Below are positions 45,001-60,000 of a stretch of 64,000 nucleotides of DNA, piece after piece. The stretch covers positions 124,001 through 188,000 of the forward strand of contig NZ_JAKCFA010000015.1 of assembly GCF_024198215.1 (NCBI RefSeq), read 5' to 3'. The notes under the pieces were generated by a model. The model saw nothing but the letters and a program-made list of their open reading frames with translations, had not been told where the DNA came from and ran no database searches. Position 1 is the stretch's first letter. Each line of letters starts with the position of its first letter. A program made the position numbers and the translations under genes. Source of the stretch: Myxococcus qinghaiensis (GTDB lineage: Bacteria > Myxococcota > Myxococcia > Myxococcales > Myxococcaceae).

Positions 45001-48000
45001 GTGAACTCCACGTCGGGCACCTGGTTCTCATCAATCCTCAGCTCAGCGTAGCGCCGCGCTTCGTGTCCCAGCTTGTCGGTGGCGACGAACATCACCACCA
45101 GCCGGTCCTGGCCTTCCAGTTCCGGCGCCCCCAGGAACGGCACGGTGAGGGAGCCGCTCAACTCCTCGCCGTCGTGACTCGCGATGAACACCGGCGCTCC
45201 CCCGCCCTCGATGCGCAGGGAGTTGACGAAGGTCGCGCCGTAGATGACCCAGGCGCTCACCGTGTCCAGGTCTCCATCGACGTCTCGGACACTGGCGTAC
45301 ACGCTTGTCTGGGCCCCCTCGCGATACGAATAGGGCACGTAGAAGCCCTCGAAGGACGGAATGGCGGTGGGCTCCAGCAACGTGAAGCGCTGCACTCCCG
45401 AATCCAGCCGCAGCCCCAACGTGTCTTCGACAACGACCTGCAGCGTCACCACGTCGCCCACCTGCTTTCCGGAGAGCTCCAACTCGTGGTCGAGCGTGTT
45501 CGGCGTCCAGCCATGGGGGCTGACGTTGCTCGCGATGACTTCCCCATCGACGTACAGCCGCAGGGTCGACGGTCCGTCATCCTCCGCGGACAGGTGAAGG
45601 ACGTTCTTGCCGGGGCTCGCGAACAAGCGGCGCGGCATTCCCAGCAGATTCGTGGGAGGACTCGCCGAGTCCCTCACGGTGATGGGCACCTCCCCGCGCG
45701 TGCGCTGGCCCAGCGAATCGATCACGTCGACGTAGAGCATCTGGCTCTCCACCAGGTGGGCGGGGAGTCGGACCGAGCCGGCGTAGTCCCCTTCCTGCCC
45801 CAGCCTCAACGTCAACGTGCCCAGGGACACATCCTCCAGGCTCACCGTCACCGTGTAGGGCGGGCTGCCGCCATACACGCTCGCGGCGACCGGAACCGCC
45901 TGCCCCACGGCGAACTCGGCGCCCCAGTACGGTTCATTCACCCACAGCCCCAGGTCGCCCTGAGAGGGCGGAGCCGCGACGCGGATGACACGCTCCTCGG
46001 ACAGTCCTTCCCCGCCACCGACCGCGCGGGCGCGCACCTGAAGCCGCAGCTCCGAGCCCGGCAGCGCCGTCGTGGGCACCCACCACTGACCCGCGACTGC
46101 TCCCGGCTCGAGGTGCGCGAAGGGCACCCCATCCACCAGCAACACCGCGTCATCCACGCGGGCACCTGACACCCGCGCATCGAACGGCACCAGCGTTCCC
46201 GGCGCCGCCACGAGCGGCGAAGCGGAGAGCAGCAACGTCGCCGTCGGAGACGCGAGCACCTGAGGCGCCGCGAACACCGCCACCCCCGTGAAGCCCTGCG
46301 CGACGACGACCTGGTCCCCCGCCAGCACCGCGTCCCTCGCGTCCTGAGCGGCGAACGTGGCCTTCAGCTCCGGCGTCGTGGTTCCGACATCCCACAACCG
46401 CACGCCCTCCTCCGTGGTGACCAACGCCAGACGCCCCGTCAACCGGATGCGCCGCACGGGCTTCGAGGTCGGCACCGTGCTCCGCGTCATCAGGCTCCCC
46501 GCGCTGTTCAACGTGAAGACGCGGAACCCGACCTCATTGCCCGCGAGCACCCACTCCCCCCCCAGCGCGACGGCGTTCGCCGGCTCGCTCACGAGGCTCT
46601 CGCGCCGCAGGATGTCTCCCGAGCGGTCCAGCTCCACCCACGTGAGGCCCGCGGAGCCTCGCGCGATGACGGCCCGGCGCTCGTCTCCCGCGATGTCGAC
46701 CGTCGGCCCCTGCAGGTCCAGCTTCTTGACGGACAGCACGTCCGGCAGGCTGGCCGTCGCGACGACGCCTGCGTTCACCGTCCACAGCCGTCCCGCGCTC
46801 GCGTGGAACCGCTCCACGTCTCCGACCCCGGAGGACAACCTCGTCCCTCGCGTGGTGTCCGGACTGAAGGCCCCCGTGGCGTTCGCATCCGTCCACACGG
46901 ACATCTTCGTTCCGTTGAGCAGGAAGGTGTCCCCGTCCACGCGCTCTATCTGCCGCACGGCCTTGGGCGTGGAGACTGACAGTTGCTGCAGGGGCCTGGC
47001 CGCGGTCGAGAGGTCCACCAGCGACGCTCCACCCGCCCCCGCCGCCACGACGACACCGCTCCTCGCCGGGGACAGGCCCACCGCCTCCATCGTGGGCAAG
47101 GTGGCCAGGGCCGGAGGAGTCGTCCCTCCAGACAGGTCCTTCAGCACGAGCCCCGCCTCGGTCGCCGCCAGCAGCACGCCACCCGACACGCGCAGCGCCC
47201 GCGCCGACAACGGCTCCTGGGCGAGCACTCGCGGCGCGGACGGCTCACGCACGTCCACGATGCGCAGCACCCCGTCATCCCCCGCGACGTAGGCCCGGCC
47301 CCGGCTCACAGCCAGCGCCCGCGTCCCGGTGCCCAGCACCGCCTCGCCCTGCGCCACCAGGCTCGACACGCCCATGGCCACCACCTGCACGCCTCGCGTC
47401 GTTCCCGCCACGAGCATGCCGCCGTCCACGTCGACCAGCCGGACGTTGTCCTGGAGGTCCGTGAAGAACTGCGACGTCGGTGTCGCCACCGGCCTCGCGT
47501 AGAGGCGTTTGGCCGATGCATAGAACAAGCGGTCGCTCGTCACCGCCAGCAACGGAGTCCTCACCGCCGGGCTGGAGCGGTTCGCCCAGGACTCCAACAT
47601 GGGTGCCACGGGCTGGGACAGGAGCACTTCGTCAATCCAGGTCTGGTCCTCGAACGCCACGAAGGCTCGGCTCGACGCCTTTATCGACACCACCGTCGAG
47701 TTCTCCATCGCCCCGACGAGGCGTGGCTGCTCCGGTCGCGACACATCCACGACCTTCAGGCCGCCCTCCGCCATCGCCACCAGGACATGACGTCCCTGGA
47801 CGGCCAGCGACAGGGGCGTGCCTTCCAGGCGCACCATCCCCAAGGGCGTCACACCCACCGCCGCCGCGTCACGCGCCAGTCGTCCCACGGCGACCCCCTC
47901 CGGAGTCGCGGCCACGACCAGCTCATCCAGCAGCGCGATGTCCACCACGCCCGCGAAGTCCCCGGCGACGATGACCGAGCCGTCGGACATCGTGGGAGAG

Positions 48001-51000
48001 ACCACCTCGCGCACGCGGTAGTCCGCGGTTCCACCCTTGCTGACGTTGCCCTGGAGGTCCTTCGCCCAGCCCTCCACCAGGAGCACCGTCCCCGCGGGAG
48101 TCGTCACGGGTACCGTGTAGCTCAAGGGTGAGCCACCCGTGGCCACCAGCACGTCACCCAGCTTCACGCGCAGGCCCTGCTCCACCACCGGCGACGCCGC
48201 ATCCGTCGCCGTCAGCTTCGCGGTCACCATCGAGCCCGCGGCCACCACCGCGCCCGCCGGAGTCACGTCCAGCGCCGAAATCACCGGGCGTGTCTCGTCC
48301 GGAACCACCAGCACCCGCGCCTGTGCCACGGACTCACGTCCGTCGCCGTCGACCAGCCGCGCTATCACCCACGCGCTGATGCTGCCCGAGCCCGTCGCGA
48401 GCGTCGGCATCCTCGGCGCGGCCACCTTGGCCGGCGAGGCGAGGACCAGTTGCTCCACCACCGTCTCTTCGAGCAGCCCCACGTCGAAGCTCACCGTGTA
48501 CCGGGAGGGCACGGGCGCGTCGTCCTGGAACTTCACCGTCATCGACACCGGCTGGCCTTCCGTGACCTGGGCGACGCCGGGGATGAGGGTGAACGGTGTT
48601 CCCGTCGGGGCATCGTCCGTGAAGACGAGCACGGACCTGGGCGCGGAGATCGCCGTCTTGTCGCCGTCCGTCGCGGTCGCCACCAACGTGACGCCATGTC
48701 CCGTTCCGGTGCCCACCCTGGGAACCGACAGCACCGCCGACAAGGCCGGCGCCGTCACGGTGACGCTGTCGAGCTCCTGCTCACCGTCCATCAGCGACAC
48801 CGTCACGGAGTGCACCCGCGCGGGGTCCACGAACCGGGGGACCACCGTCATGAGCGTGCCTTCCAGCACCTGCGCGGGCGCATCCAGGCCCACGAACTCC
48901 GGGCCAGACGCCGCCGCATCCAGGTCCACCACGGCCTCCGCCTTCTTGGAGTTACCAGCCTGGTCGTGCACCCACAGCTCCAGGTGCGCGCTCGCTCCCG
49001 TCAGCGGCAGGTCCACGGCGTCAGGCAAGCGGCCGTCCAGCACCTCCACCGTCCGGCCGTTCACCTTCAGCTCCGACACGTAGGCATTGAACGGGTCCAC
49101 CTCGTCGCTCACGCTGGTGACCAGCGCGAGCCGGCTCCCCGCCACGCCATTCTCGGGCGCGCCCAGCGACACGACAGGCTCGTTCGGTCCGCGCCCCAGC
49201 GGCAGCCGCGCCACGCTCCGCGCGTCCGCGCTCAGGAGGTCTCCGGCCGTGATGACCGCCGCTCCCGTCAGCGCGGGGTAGTGGCCCACCGCCACGGGCC
49301 AGGCACCGCCCGACACAGGCTCCGAATGGACGTCGTGAACCCGCGTCCCCTGCGACGTTCCCACGACGAGCCACGGCCCGAACACCGAAGCCGACTGTGC
49401 CGGGACATCCAGCATGGCCGTCGTCCCGAGCTGCGTCAGGAGGGCACCCGACTCCTCGAAGCAACGGAGGCTCGTTCCGCCCAGCACGCAGGCCCGGTCC
49501 TCGCCCACGGCGACGACCAGGTCCGCTGCCGCCATGGCCACCGACGCCTTCTCCTTGGGCGCATGCGGCGTGGACACGTCCACCGACGTCAGGCTCGTCT
49601 CGGTCAGCACCAGCGCGCGCGAGCCGCTCGCGGAGAGGCCCTTCACGGGCTCGCCAGGCAGCCGGCCCGCGAGCTGGCCTTCGGCCGTGTACACCTCCAG
49701 GCCCTCATCCGTCCCCACCAGCAGCAGCGCACCGCGCACCGCCGCCAGCGCCGTGGGCACACGCCGCACGTCCACCGTCGTCACCGACAGGTCCGGCAGC
49801 GACAGCAGTTCGACGACACCAGCGCCTCCGGAGCGCACCGCCACCGCGAGCCGGTCCTCCACGAAGGCCAGCCCCACGCCGTGCCCCTTCACCCGGCGAG
49901 TGCCGGTGACGGCGAGCGTGGAGCGAGAGCGCAGCTCCACCACCGTCTCACCCACGGAGTCCTCGCGCAGCCCCGCCCACGCGTCGCTCTTCGCGGCCAC
50001 GGTCACCACCGGCAGCGAGGGCTCCGGCTTCACGCTCTCGTCGGAGCGCGCGAACACCGCCAGCGAGCCCGTCTTCACGCTCGCCAGCCGCTGCGAGCCC
50101 GTCTCCAGGGCCTCCACCCGGGCCACCACCGGCGCGCCCTCCGGGCCGCGCGGCAGCGTGTACTTCCCCTGCGTCCCGGAGACCGCGACGCCTTCCACCG
50201 TGAGCGAAGGCACCGGTGTCATCTCTCCCGCCTGCGCCCCCACCTGGAGCAGCGAGCCCCCCAACCACATCGGGCCCACCGGCAGCGTCGCCACCTGGAT
50301 GACGGGGGCGGGCTCCGAGGAGTCGTTCTCCACCTGGAACACCTGGGCGATGGGCTCGCTCTGGAGCCCATCCAGGTCCGTGGCCACCGCGCGCACCGCC
50401 ACCCGATACGGCTTGTTGTTGACCAGCAATGGCACCCGGAAGCGATGGCTCCAGGGCTCGTGCGTCAGCGTCACCGACTGCTGGTCCAGCTCCAGCCGGA
50501 CGGACGCCACGCCCGCGGGGGCGCTCACGTCCACCCTCACATCGACCTCGTCGCCTTCCCACAGGGTGGTTCCCACGCTCGGCGAGCGCAGACTCACCAC
50601 CGGCTTCGTGGCGTTCGACACGGCCGCCAGCACGGTGAGGTCCACCGTCGACTCCGCGTCGTTGCCACGCGCATCCGCCGCGTATACCCGCAGCTTCACC
50701 TGCGTGTCCTCGGTGACGGACGGCGCCACCCAGCGCACCGGCCCGGGCACCCCCGCGAACGTGGCGAGCTGCTTCGGCGCGGTCGTCCCCATCAACTGGT
50801 GGAACGTGGTGCGCGTGACGCGGATGTCGTCGGACACATTCGCGCGCAGCACCAGGCTCGCGCCGGAGGGAGTCTTGGCGCCCGGGGTCGGCAGCAGCCA
50901 GGCCACCGTCGGGTCCTGGACGTCACGCTCCACCGTCACCTGCAGCAGCGCGGGCGCGGACGCCTGTCCACGCGAGTCCGTCGCCACGGCGACCAGCTCG

Positions 51001-54000
51001 TGGACCTGGCTCACCTCTCCGGTCAGCACGAGCGGGAACGCCTCTTCCAGCACACTCGTCGTCCCCGTCAGCCCGGTGACCCGGCGCAGCGGCTGACCGT
51101 CCAGGCTCAGCTCGATGGCGCTGAGCTGCTCGGGGTCTTCCGCTGAGACGCGGAGGGCGAGCGTCTCGCCCTCCTTGCCCTGCACCGCCGCCAGCGCGGG
51201 CTGCGTGAAGCTCACCGTGGGCAACCTGTCGTTGGTCAGGTGCACTGTCGCCGGCACCTCGGTGTCATTGCCGCTCCCGTCCACCGCGCGAGCCACCAGC
51301 GTGGACGTCCCCCCTGCCGGAATGCTCCGCCAGGTGTAGCGGAACTTCGCCTCGTTCGGCGTCACCCTCGACAGCGCCACGCCGTCGACGGAGAGTCCCA
51401 GGACCAGCGGTCCCGGGCCGGTGTCCGTGCCGGACACCACGAACGTGTACTCCGTGCCCACGCCCAGCGTGGAGTTGTGCACCGGCGTCGTGCGTCCCTC
51501 GAAGGCCAGCGCCACCGTGGGGTCGAGGACGTCCACGGCGTAGAAGGTCTGCGGCCGGGGCGAGGGCCGCACGTTGCCCGCGACGTCGTAGACGTTCGTC
51601 AGCGTCAACGTATAGCCCTTGGTGGACTCGAGGTTCGCGGCCCCCGTCGGTCTCGTGAAGGTCATCGTCGAGCCCGACACGCTCAGGGTGCCCGACAGCG
51701 TCGCCCCGGTCGTGACGTTCGTCAGCACGGCCGTGGTGAGCGGCTCGGGCGCGACACCCCTCCGCACGGGCTCGTCGAACGTGGCGCTGAACGTCTTCTG
51801 CGCGAGTGGCACGGCCCCCGAGGGCAGATATACGGGCGACGCGCTCGGCGGCGTCAGGTCTCCCCGGTGGAGCCTCCCCTCCACCACCAGGCTCGCGCCC
51901 GGCTGGGAGAGATAGAGCGTCACCGGTCCTTCTCCACCCGCGGGGATGCGGACATCCACGCGGTTCGCCGCGAAGTTCATGAGCTGCGCGGGAGGACCGT
52001 TCGGAATGAAGCGCACCTCCAGGCCGCGCGTGAAGCCGGTGCCCGTCAGCTGCACCCACCTTCCCGCGTTGTCGATGCGGTTCGGGGTGACTTCGGAGAC
52101 GGCCAGCGGCGGGGTGTACACGAAGCCACCGGGCACCTCCGCTTCGTCGCTCCCACTGACCACGCGCACCAGCACCGGGCCCGCATGCAGCGTCGCCGGA
52201 GCGAGCACCCGCAGCTGGGTGGCCAGGGCCTCGTGCGTCGGGTCATCCGCGGCCGGCGTCAGCCCGAAGTACACCTGCGAGCCCGGCGCGAAGCCCGAGC
52301 CCTCCAGCGTCACGACAGTGCCACCCGTCAGGGGGCCGTGGTCCGGGGCAATCTCGGAGACGGAGACACCGGAAGCCTCCGCGCCGCCACGGAACGAGTA
52401 CGTCCAGTCGCCGAGCACCGTGCCGCCCTTGTACTGCGTCTTCCCCAAGGTGATGCGCGCCGAGTAGTCCCTCCCGGACACGAGCGTGCAGGTGGGCTGA
52501 GCGCGCAGCGTCGAGCCCGACGGCGTCACCGTCGCCGGCACCACGCTGGTCTCCTCCAGCAGGAGGATGGACGACTGCGCCACCACGGACAGCGGCAGCT
52601 CGCTCGCGACGGACACCGACACGGGCGCGTTCAGCGGCAGCACGCCTCCGGGCAGGGGCGACACGTGGCGCAGCGTCGGGTACGGCAGCGTGTCGAAGAG
52701 CTGCGTGCGGCCCGACAGCGTCGTCACCAGCACGAAGCCGTCCCCCACCAGCGGCCTCGGCTGGTAGTTGGCGGTGTGCGTGAAGAAGGTCCGCTCGACG
52801 AAGGTCGGCATGACAGTCGTGTCGATCCACGATGCGCGCCCGGTGCCCGCGGCGACCAGCCACGGACCGGAGAGCGCCACGGAGCTCGGCGTGCTTCCGG
52901 GCTCGCCATGCGAGGTCCATGAGCCCACCAACTCCGGCGCCTTCGGGTCCACCGCCTCCAGGACGTACGCGGACGTGCCCGCCGCCACGGCGATGCGGCT
53001 GCCCTCCACGGACAGGTCCATGGCCGGCGCCGCCAGTCCGCCGATGAAGCCCTGAACCTTCAGCTCTCCATCCGTCAAGCTCCGGAGCTCCACGCGCGAC
53101 ACCTGGTTCTCGTCCAGCAGCACCGCCAGGGCATCCCCCACGACGCCCAGCGCGGCGATGCGCGAAGGCCACAGCGAGTGCTGCGACAGCACCATCAACC
53201 GCGCGCTCGGCTGGCCCGCCTCACGCATCTCGCCGAGCAGCAGCAGCTCACCGCCGCCCGCCACCGCCACCGTGCTGGCCCCATGCCCCACGGCCACGGA
53301 CGTCAAGGGGGTGCCCGCCACCAGCGGGACACGGTCCAGCTCCACCGGCGCGCAAGGCACGCCCGGGCCACTGCCACACGCCCCCAGCTCGTACCGGACG
53401 ACCACGTCCGTCCCGAGGAGGACCGCCCGGCTCCCGGACACCGCCAGCGCCATGGCACCGCTCACGCCCGGCACGCGGCCCAGCTCCAGCTTGTTGCCGG
53501 ACAACGACAGGTCGATGGCGACCAGGTCGCCGCCCCGCGCCTGGAGCAGCGTCGTCCCCACGAGCGCGCTCGCGGGGCCACCGGCCTGAAGCTCCTCGCG
53601 CTGCGCCAGGGTGAAGGTGAAGCCACCCGCCAGGACACTGCCCACCGAGGTGCTCCCCGTGGGCGTCTCCACGCGCACGTCGACGGGCCCCACGATTCCA
53701 TCCGGCACCGTGGCCGTCAGCACGCCCGCCACGTCCACCGTCGTCGTGCTCGCCGGCACGCCGGAGAACGTCACGCGCGAGCCGGAATAGAAGCCCTCGC
53801 CATGGAGGCGGACCTGCGCGCGGCTCATCGTCTCCGCGAAGGCCGGCTCCACCTTCGTCAGCTTCGGAACCGGCAGGTAGCGGTAGGCACCGAGCCGCGA
53901 CACCGACAGGCCATCCGCGTTGCGGACCTCCACGGAGGCGGCGCCCGCGACACCCGGAGGCGCGAGCACCGTGATGACCTTTCCACCCTGCGACACGGCG

Positions 54001-57000
54001 CAGCTTCCCCCGGACGTCGCGCCCGCGGGCTTGCCGCCGATGAGCACGGTGCAGCCCGACAGGAAGCCGGTGCCATGCACCGTCACCGTCTCACCCCCCG
54101 CCGTCAGGCCGTAGGCCGGGCTCACCTCGCCCAGCGTGGGACGCTCGACGGTGGCCTGCGTGGCCGTCTGGAACCGGACCTCCGTGTCCGTGCCCAGCTC
54201 ACCGCCCTGGAGGTCCGCCAGCGCGCCGCCCACCTTGAGCACGTAGCGCGTGCCCACGCTCAGCGCGGGCGACGGCGTGAAGGTGGCGCGAGCGCCGCCC
54301 TCGTCCGAGCGGGCCTCCACCGAGCCCGTCACCGTCTGCCCCGTGGACGTCTCCAGCCGGATTGCGTCCAGCGTGTTCGTCGCGGGCAGCTCCGACAGGA
54401 GCACCGCCGGCTTCGTCCCCACCGGCACCGTCTCGCCCTCGGACGGAATGGAGCCACGCACCTCCAGGTGGTCCAGCATCACCGAGGCGATGGTGCCCGC
54501 CAGCACTCCGTGCCCGGTGTCCGGCGGCTGCACGGGCAGCTCCACCGCGCGCCCGTTCTTGTCGAGCACCAGCGTCCCCACCATCAGGTACTTGTCCATC
54601 ATCGCCAGCGTGTTGGCGTCTCCCTGGACCAGCGCATGCTCCAGCGCCGTGGGGCTCCCCGTGTGAGGCACCCGGAAGCGCTGCACCTTGCCGCCACCCG
54701 CCGCCACATAGGCGATGCCCGCGGCCACCCGCGTCTGCTCCGCGGAGACCCGTCCGTTGTTCATCACGTCCGCGAGCAGCAGCGCGCCCGCCAGCGACGG
54801 CTGGTCCGGCGTCTGGAGTTCGATGATGGTCACCTGCGCCTTGGCGCCGAGCGACACGTAGGCCCGCGAGCCCTCCGTCGTGATGTGGCGCGCGGCGCCG
54901 ATGAGCGGGAACTCGCTCACCTGCTCCAGGTCGCCCCTGCGCGCGTCCAGCACGAGCAGCCGGGTGCCCCCCGCCCCTTGTGCCGACGCGAGCAGGTAGT
55001 GGCCATGCAGGGCCAGCGCCGTGACGCCGCCTGGGATGAGCCGCTGGTACGTCTGGCGCGGCTGGGGATTCTCCGTGGTCCGGTAGGCACGGATGCCCGA
55101 GCCGTCCGCCGCGTAGACCATGTCGCCCCCGGCCACCACGGCCACCGTCGCGCCCGTCCCCGGCAGCGAGTACGTCACCGAAGACGCGGAAGGCCGCGTC
55201 ACGTCCACTATCTTGAGTCCGCCCGTCCCCGCCGCGACGTAGAGGACGTTGCCCACCTTGGCGAGCTGGTACGCCCCCGACGTCCCGCTGTCGCTGAACA
55301 TCACCCGCGCCATCTGCCGGACCGCCGTCTGCTCGGAGAGGTCGGCGATGAACAGTCCGCCCGGGGACTGCGAGCGCAGCCCTCCGCCCTCGATGGCCGC
55401 GCCGTTCGGGCCGGTGACGTCCACCTCGCCACCGATGGAGGCGTAGAGGACACCCCGGTCCACCAGGACGTGCCGCAAGGGCGGCGTCTCCAGCCGCGCC
55501 GTCGCGCCCGCGCCATAGAGGAATGAATTGGCGCGCACGGCCTCGCGCTGCGAAGTGCCTCCGTCATGGGTGGGGAGCGTCAGGCGGGCCTTCACGTCCA
55601 CCAGCCCCGCCGCGTGAGGCGGAGCCACCGCGGTGGCCTGACCCGACGTGCGCACGTTCACCGTGAAGGAGCGCGCGTCGTCGAAGAAGACCTCCATGCC
55701 GGGCAGGAAGCCCGCGCCCGTGAGGGCCACTTCCACGCCACCCTGCTGGCTCGCATGGTCCGGAACCGGAGCGCTCAACTGGAGCGCGTCGCGGTAGGTG
55801 AATGAGCCCAGCCGCGTCGCCTGCATTCCGTTCTCGTAGCCCACCTGCACCGCCGCGGGCCCCGCGACGGACGACGGCGGAATCCGCACGATGAGCGCGC
55901 CTTCCTCGGCGTCCCACACCACATCCCCCACGCCCGTGAGCGGCGTTCCACCCACGGACACCCCGAGTCCCGCGCCGTCCAGGTGCGTGCCCTTGAGGCT
56001 CACCGTCGTCGTCTCGGTCCGCAGACCGCTCGAAGGCGTGACGGAGGTGATGGCGGGCCGCAGGCGGCCAGCCAGGTCCACCTGGAACTTGAAGAACACC
56101 GACGTCGCCAGCGGACGCGACAGCCCGTCCTCGGACAGCGTGGACTTCACGCCGCCCGCGGCCAGGGACACCTCCACCCGCTCACCGGGCAGGAAGACCT
56201 CCGCCGGGTCGGGCGTGAAGAACAGCGATGAGGTCCGCAGGGCGGTCGCCTCCACCCGGCTGACTCCCGTCACCACGCGCCCGGCCGGGAACGCCGTCGA
56301 GAAGGCCTTCACGCTGAAGTCCGCCGGCACCAGCGAGTCGAGCGCCACGGGCAGCGAGAAGTCGATGCGGACGTCCGTGCCCACCGGGGCCAGCGAGTCC
56401 GGCTCCGGAGACGAGCCCACGGCCAGCAGCTCCGCCGGAGCGACCTCCACGACGGTGCGACCCGCGCCGCGCGTGGCCACCCACAACGAACCGCCGAACC
56501 ACGTCAGGCCGGAGCCGTCCGCGTCCAGCAAGGTGGACTGGAGCAACACCGGCTGCCCCTCGTGCGCCGTCGTCACGTCGAAGACGTACAGGCGCCGGCC
56601 CACCGTGACGTAGGCGCGACCCGAGCGCACGGAGATGCGCGCACGCATCAACGGGTCCGTGGACACGCCCGCATCGACCACGACTCCGCCCACGCGCGCG
56701 CCCTGGCGGTCATGGATGGCCAGCCGCAGGCCATTGCCACCCGAGGCGTTGATGTTCGACGTGAGGACGTAGAAGCGGTTCGCCCCCAGGTCCAGCGCCA
56801 GGCCATCCTCCGGGTACAGCGGGATGGAGCGCACGAACACCGGCTGCGGCCCCACCAGCTCGAAGACCTGGATCTGCCCGCTGGCCGTGCCCGGCTGGGT
56901 GACGCTGACATAGGCCCGCGTGCCTTCGATGCGGACGCCCGTGGCGATGCCACCCGTGGTGGCGCGTCCCGCGACATAGGGCCGCTTGCTGTCCGCCGCG

Positions 57001-60000
57001 TCCACCACCGTCACTCCGGCGCCCTCCGCCAGCAGCACCAGGTGACCGCTCACGTCCAGGCTGTTGACGGGGTTGTCCGTCCTCACGCCCCCCAGGCGGA
57101 TGGGCCGCTCCTCGAGCGTCACGTCGAAGATGTCCAGCCCCACCAGGTGGGCCTGCGCGCCAATGCCCACGTACAGCGTGTTCCCCGACAGCCGGAGCTC
57201 GGACACTTCCTTCGGGGGATAGCCAGGCAGCCCCAGGTTCGTGCCGAACGGCAGGTCATAGGCGAACGTCGCCACGTCCCATTCCCGCGTCTCGCCGGGG
57301 AGCACCAGGGTGACGGTCGCCAACCCCGGCACGTCCGCCTCGGGCACCGTGAAGCGCACCGTGCGCAGGTCGACGATGTCGACGTCATCCGCCAGCGTCG
57401 TCTCGCCGAAGCGGACCTTCATCCCCGGCTGGAGCACGGACTGGTCGAACACCAGCGTGGCCCGCGTCCCACCGCCCACGGGGCCGTGGTCCGGAGAGAG
57501 CGTCGCGTGCGCCAGGTCTGGGTCGTCGATGTAGAAGAGCGCGAAGACCAGCTCCGACTTCGGCCCGCCCGGATGCGTGACTGTCACATCCACGGGGCCC
57601 GCCTGCGGTGCCCCCAGCACGGTGACCTCCATCTCCGTGTTGTCGACATTGCGCGGGCAGGTGACAGGCGTGCACGTCACCGTGTTGGGGCCAATCTGGA
57701 CCCGCTCCGTGCCCGTGAAGCCCGAGCCCTCGAGCGTGACGGTTCCACCGGTGGCGCGAGGCAGCGTCGTCGGCGACACCGACATGAGCACCGGCACCCG
57801 GCTGCTCGCCTTGCCCGTGGTGAACGTGGCGCGGAACGGCTTCAAGAGCCTCCCGCCCCGCTCGTCCGTCACGGCGGTGGTGACGAGCAGCGTGTAGTCC
57901 TCCTCCGGCCGCAGCGTGCCCTGCACGGAGGCCTTCACCGTGTAGGAGAGCTTCATGTCGTTGCTCTCCACGGAGAGCTGCACCGGGACGGGCAGGCCGT
58001 CCTCGCCCAGGAGCTGAACGGAGGTCGGCCCGACGTTGGGCGCGAAGATGGGGCGATTGAAGCGCACCGTCAGCACGGGGCTGTCGGGAGAGATGATGGC
58101 CCCGCGCTCCGGCTGCACCCCGGTGACGAACGAGAACGGAACCTGGAGCTCCGTCAGGCGGTCTCCACCCGCCAGCAGCAGCCGGTCTCCCGCGACCGCC
58201 ACGTCCATGGCCGGCTCGGTGTTGCCTCCGCTCACCAGCTTGGGCACGCGCGGATTCGACACGTCCACCAGCACCACGCTGCCCTCCTTCGACGACACGA
58301 AGAGCATGTCCCCCAGCAGGCGCAGCCGCTGGGGCTGGCCAGGCGTGTTCGACAGAGACTCGTCGAAGTCGATGAGCGGGCAGTGCTGCGGGTCCTCCGC
58401 GTTCGTGCAGTCCAGCTCCACCGGCGCCTCGGGGTTGCTGATGTCGATGAAGCGAAGCCCCAGCTCCGCCGCCGCGACGATGGCCGTGTTCCCCACCACC
58501 ACCACGTCCGTGATGCTGGCATCGAAGGGCAGTCGCGCCAGTCGCCTCGCACCCGGCCGCGCGGACTCGTAGATCTCCAGAGCGCCCTCGGGGCCCTCGT
58601 TCTTCCCGTGGTACGTCGTGCGCTGCCCGCCTCCGGCGCCACCTCCCAGCGAATACTCGGGCGGCGGCGGCAGCGTCCCTTCCGGGTTGTTGCAGTAGTG
58701 AGCGCCCTCATGCTGTCCGGTGGCGACGAAGAGCCGGCCCCCGTGCACCGTCATGCCGTAGGGCTCGCCGCCCGGAGACAGGCTCCCCACCAGCAGCGGG
58801 TCCGCCGGGTAGCGCGTGTCCAGCAGTCGCAGGATGCCGCCCTTGCCGGCCGCGGGCTCGGAGCCCGCGCAGGGCCCCGCGTTCGGCGGAGGGTTCGGCT
58901 GCATCTGGTTGAAGGCCACCCAACTCCCCATGGGCGTGGGCAGCAGACGCGTGGCGAACTCGGGCTCGCCCCAGCCTCCGAACTTCGCCCGCCCCAGCTC
59001 CGTCATCGAGCGGTCATTCGACGTCGTCACGGCCAGGCCGGCCGCGCCGTTGGCGATGAGCACCTGGCCCGGCAGCGTCGCCACGTCGAGCGAGTCCGGC
59101 GTCAGGTCGAACTCCGGCCACGGCGTGTCGCTGGGCAGGTAGCCGAACAGGATGGCCTGGAGCCGGTCCACCTTCTCGACCTTGGGATTGACGGTCTGCC
59201 CCACGGAGGCGACCGGCAGACCCGCGTTGCGGACATCGAACGTGCCCGCGGTGTACGCGTCGAAGTAGCGACCATCCTGGATGTAGTGGGCGTTGAGCTC
59301 CTTCGGCAAGCGGTTGCCGTTGATGGACGCTCCAGCCGACGAGTACAGGTACAGGGGCTCTTCGAGGTCCGCGACCAGGGCCTTCGTGCGGAACGCGGAG
59401 ACGATGGCCACGCCATCCGTGGTCACCGGCGGGCCCGACGCCTGCGGCGTACGACCCCGCGCCAGCCCGTAGCCCACCTCTTCCCCGAGGCTGCTCTCCT
59501 CGGGCGGCTCCGAGCTTCCGCCCGAGCCGTGGTTGCCCGGCAGCGGAGCCGTCACGCGCACGACGGCCCAGCCATCCGAGCCGAAGGACCCGGGGGGCGC
59601 CGTCACCGCCAGCTCCTCAGTGGAGAGGACCTGAACGGAGGAAGCCGGCGTCCCGCCGACGAAGACCTGCGGTCCGCCCAGCGCCCCATAGGCCCAGGCC
59701 GGCAGGAAGCCGATACCGCGCACCCGCATCTGACTGCCGCCAAAGGGGTTGAGGAAGCGAGGCGTCGCGCTCGTGATGTTCAGCAGTGGCTTGTAGAGGA
59801 AGCCACCCGACCTGCGGTCCCACAGCCCCGAGCCCGACACCAGGTTCCCGCTCACGTCGAACACACCGTTGATGACCACCACGTCCGCGAGCCCAGGCGC
59901 TCCCCCCGGAATGGTGACCTCCAGTCGCGTCGAGGACGGAACCTCCAAGGGCAGCACGGTGGCCCGCTCGCCACCCATCAGGACGGTGACCGCCTGATCG

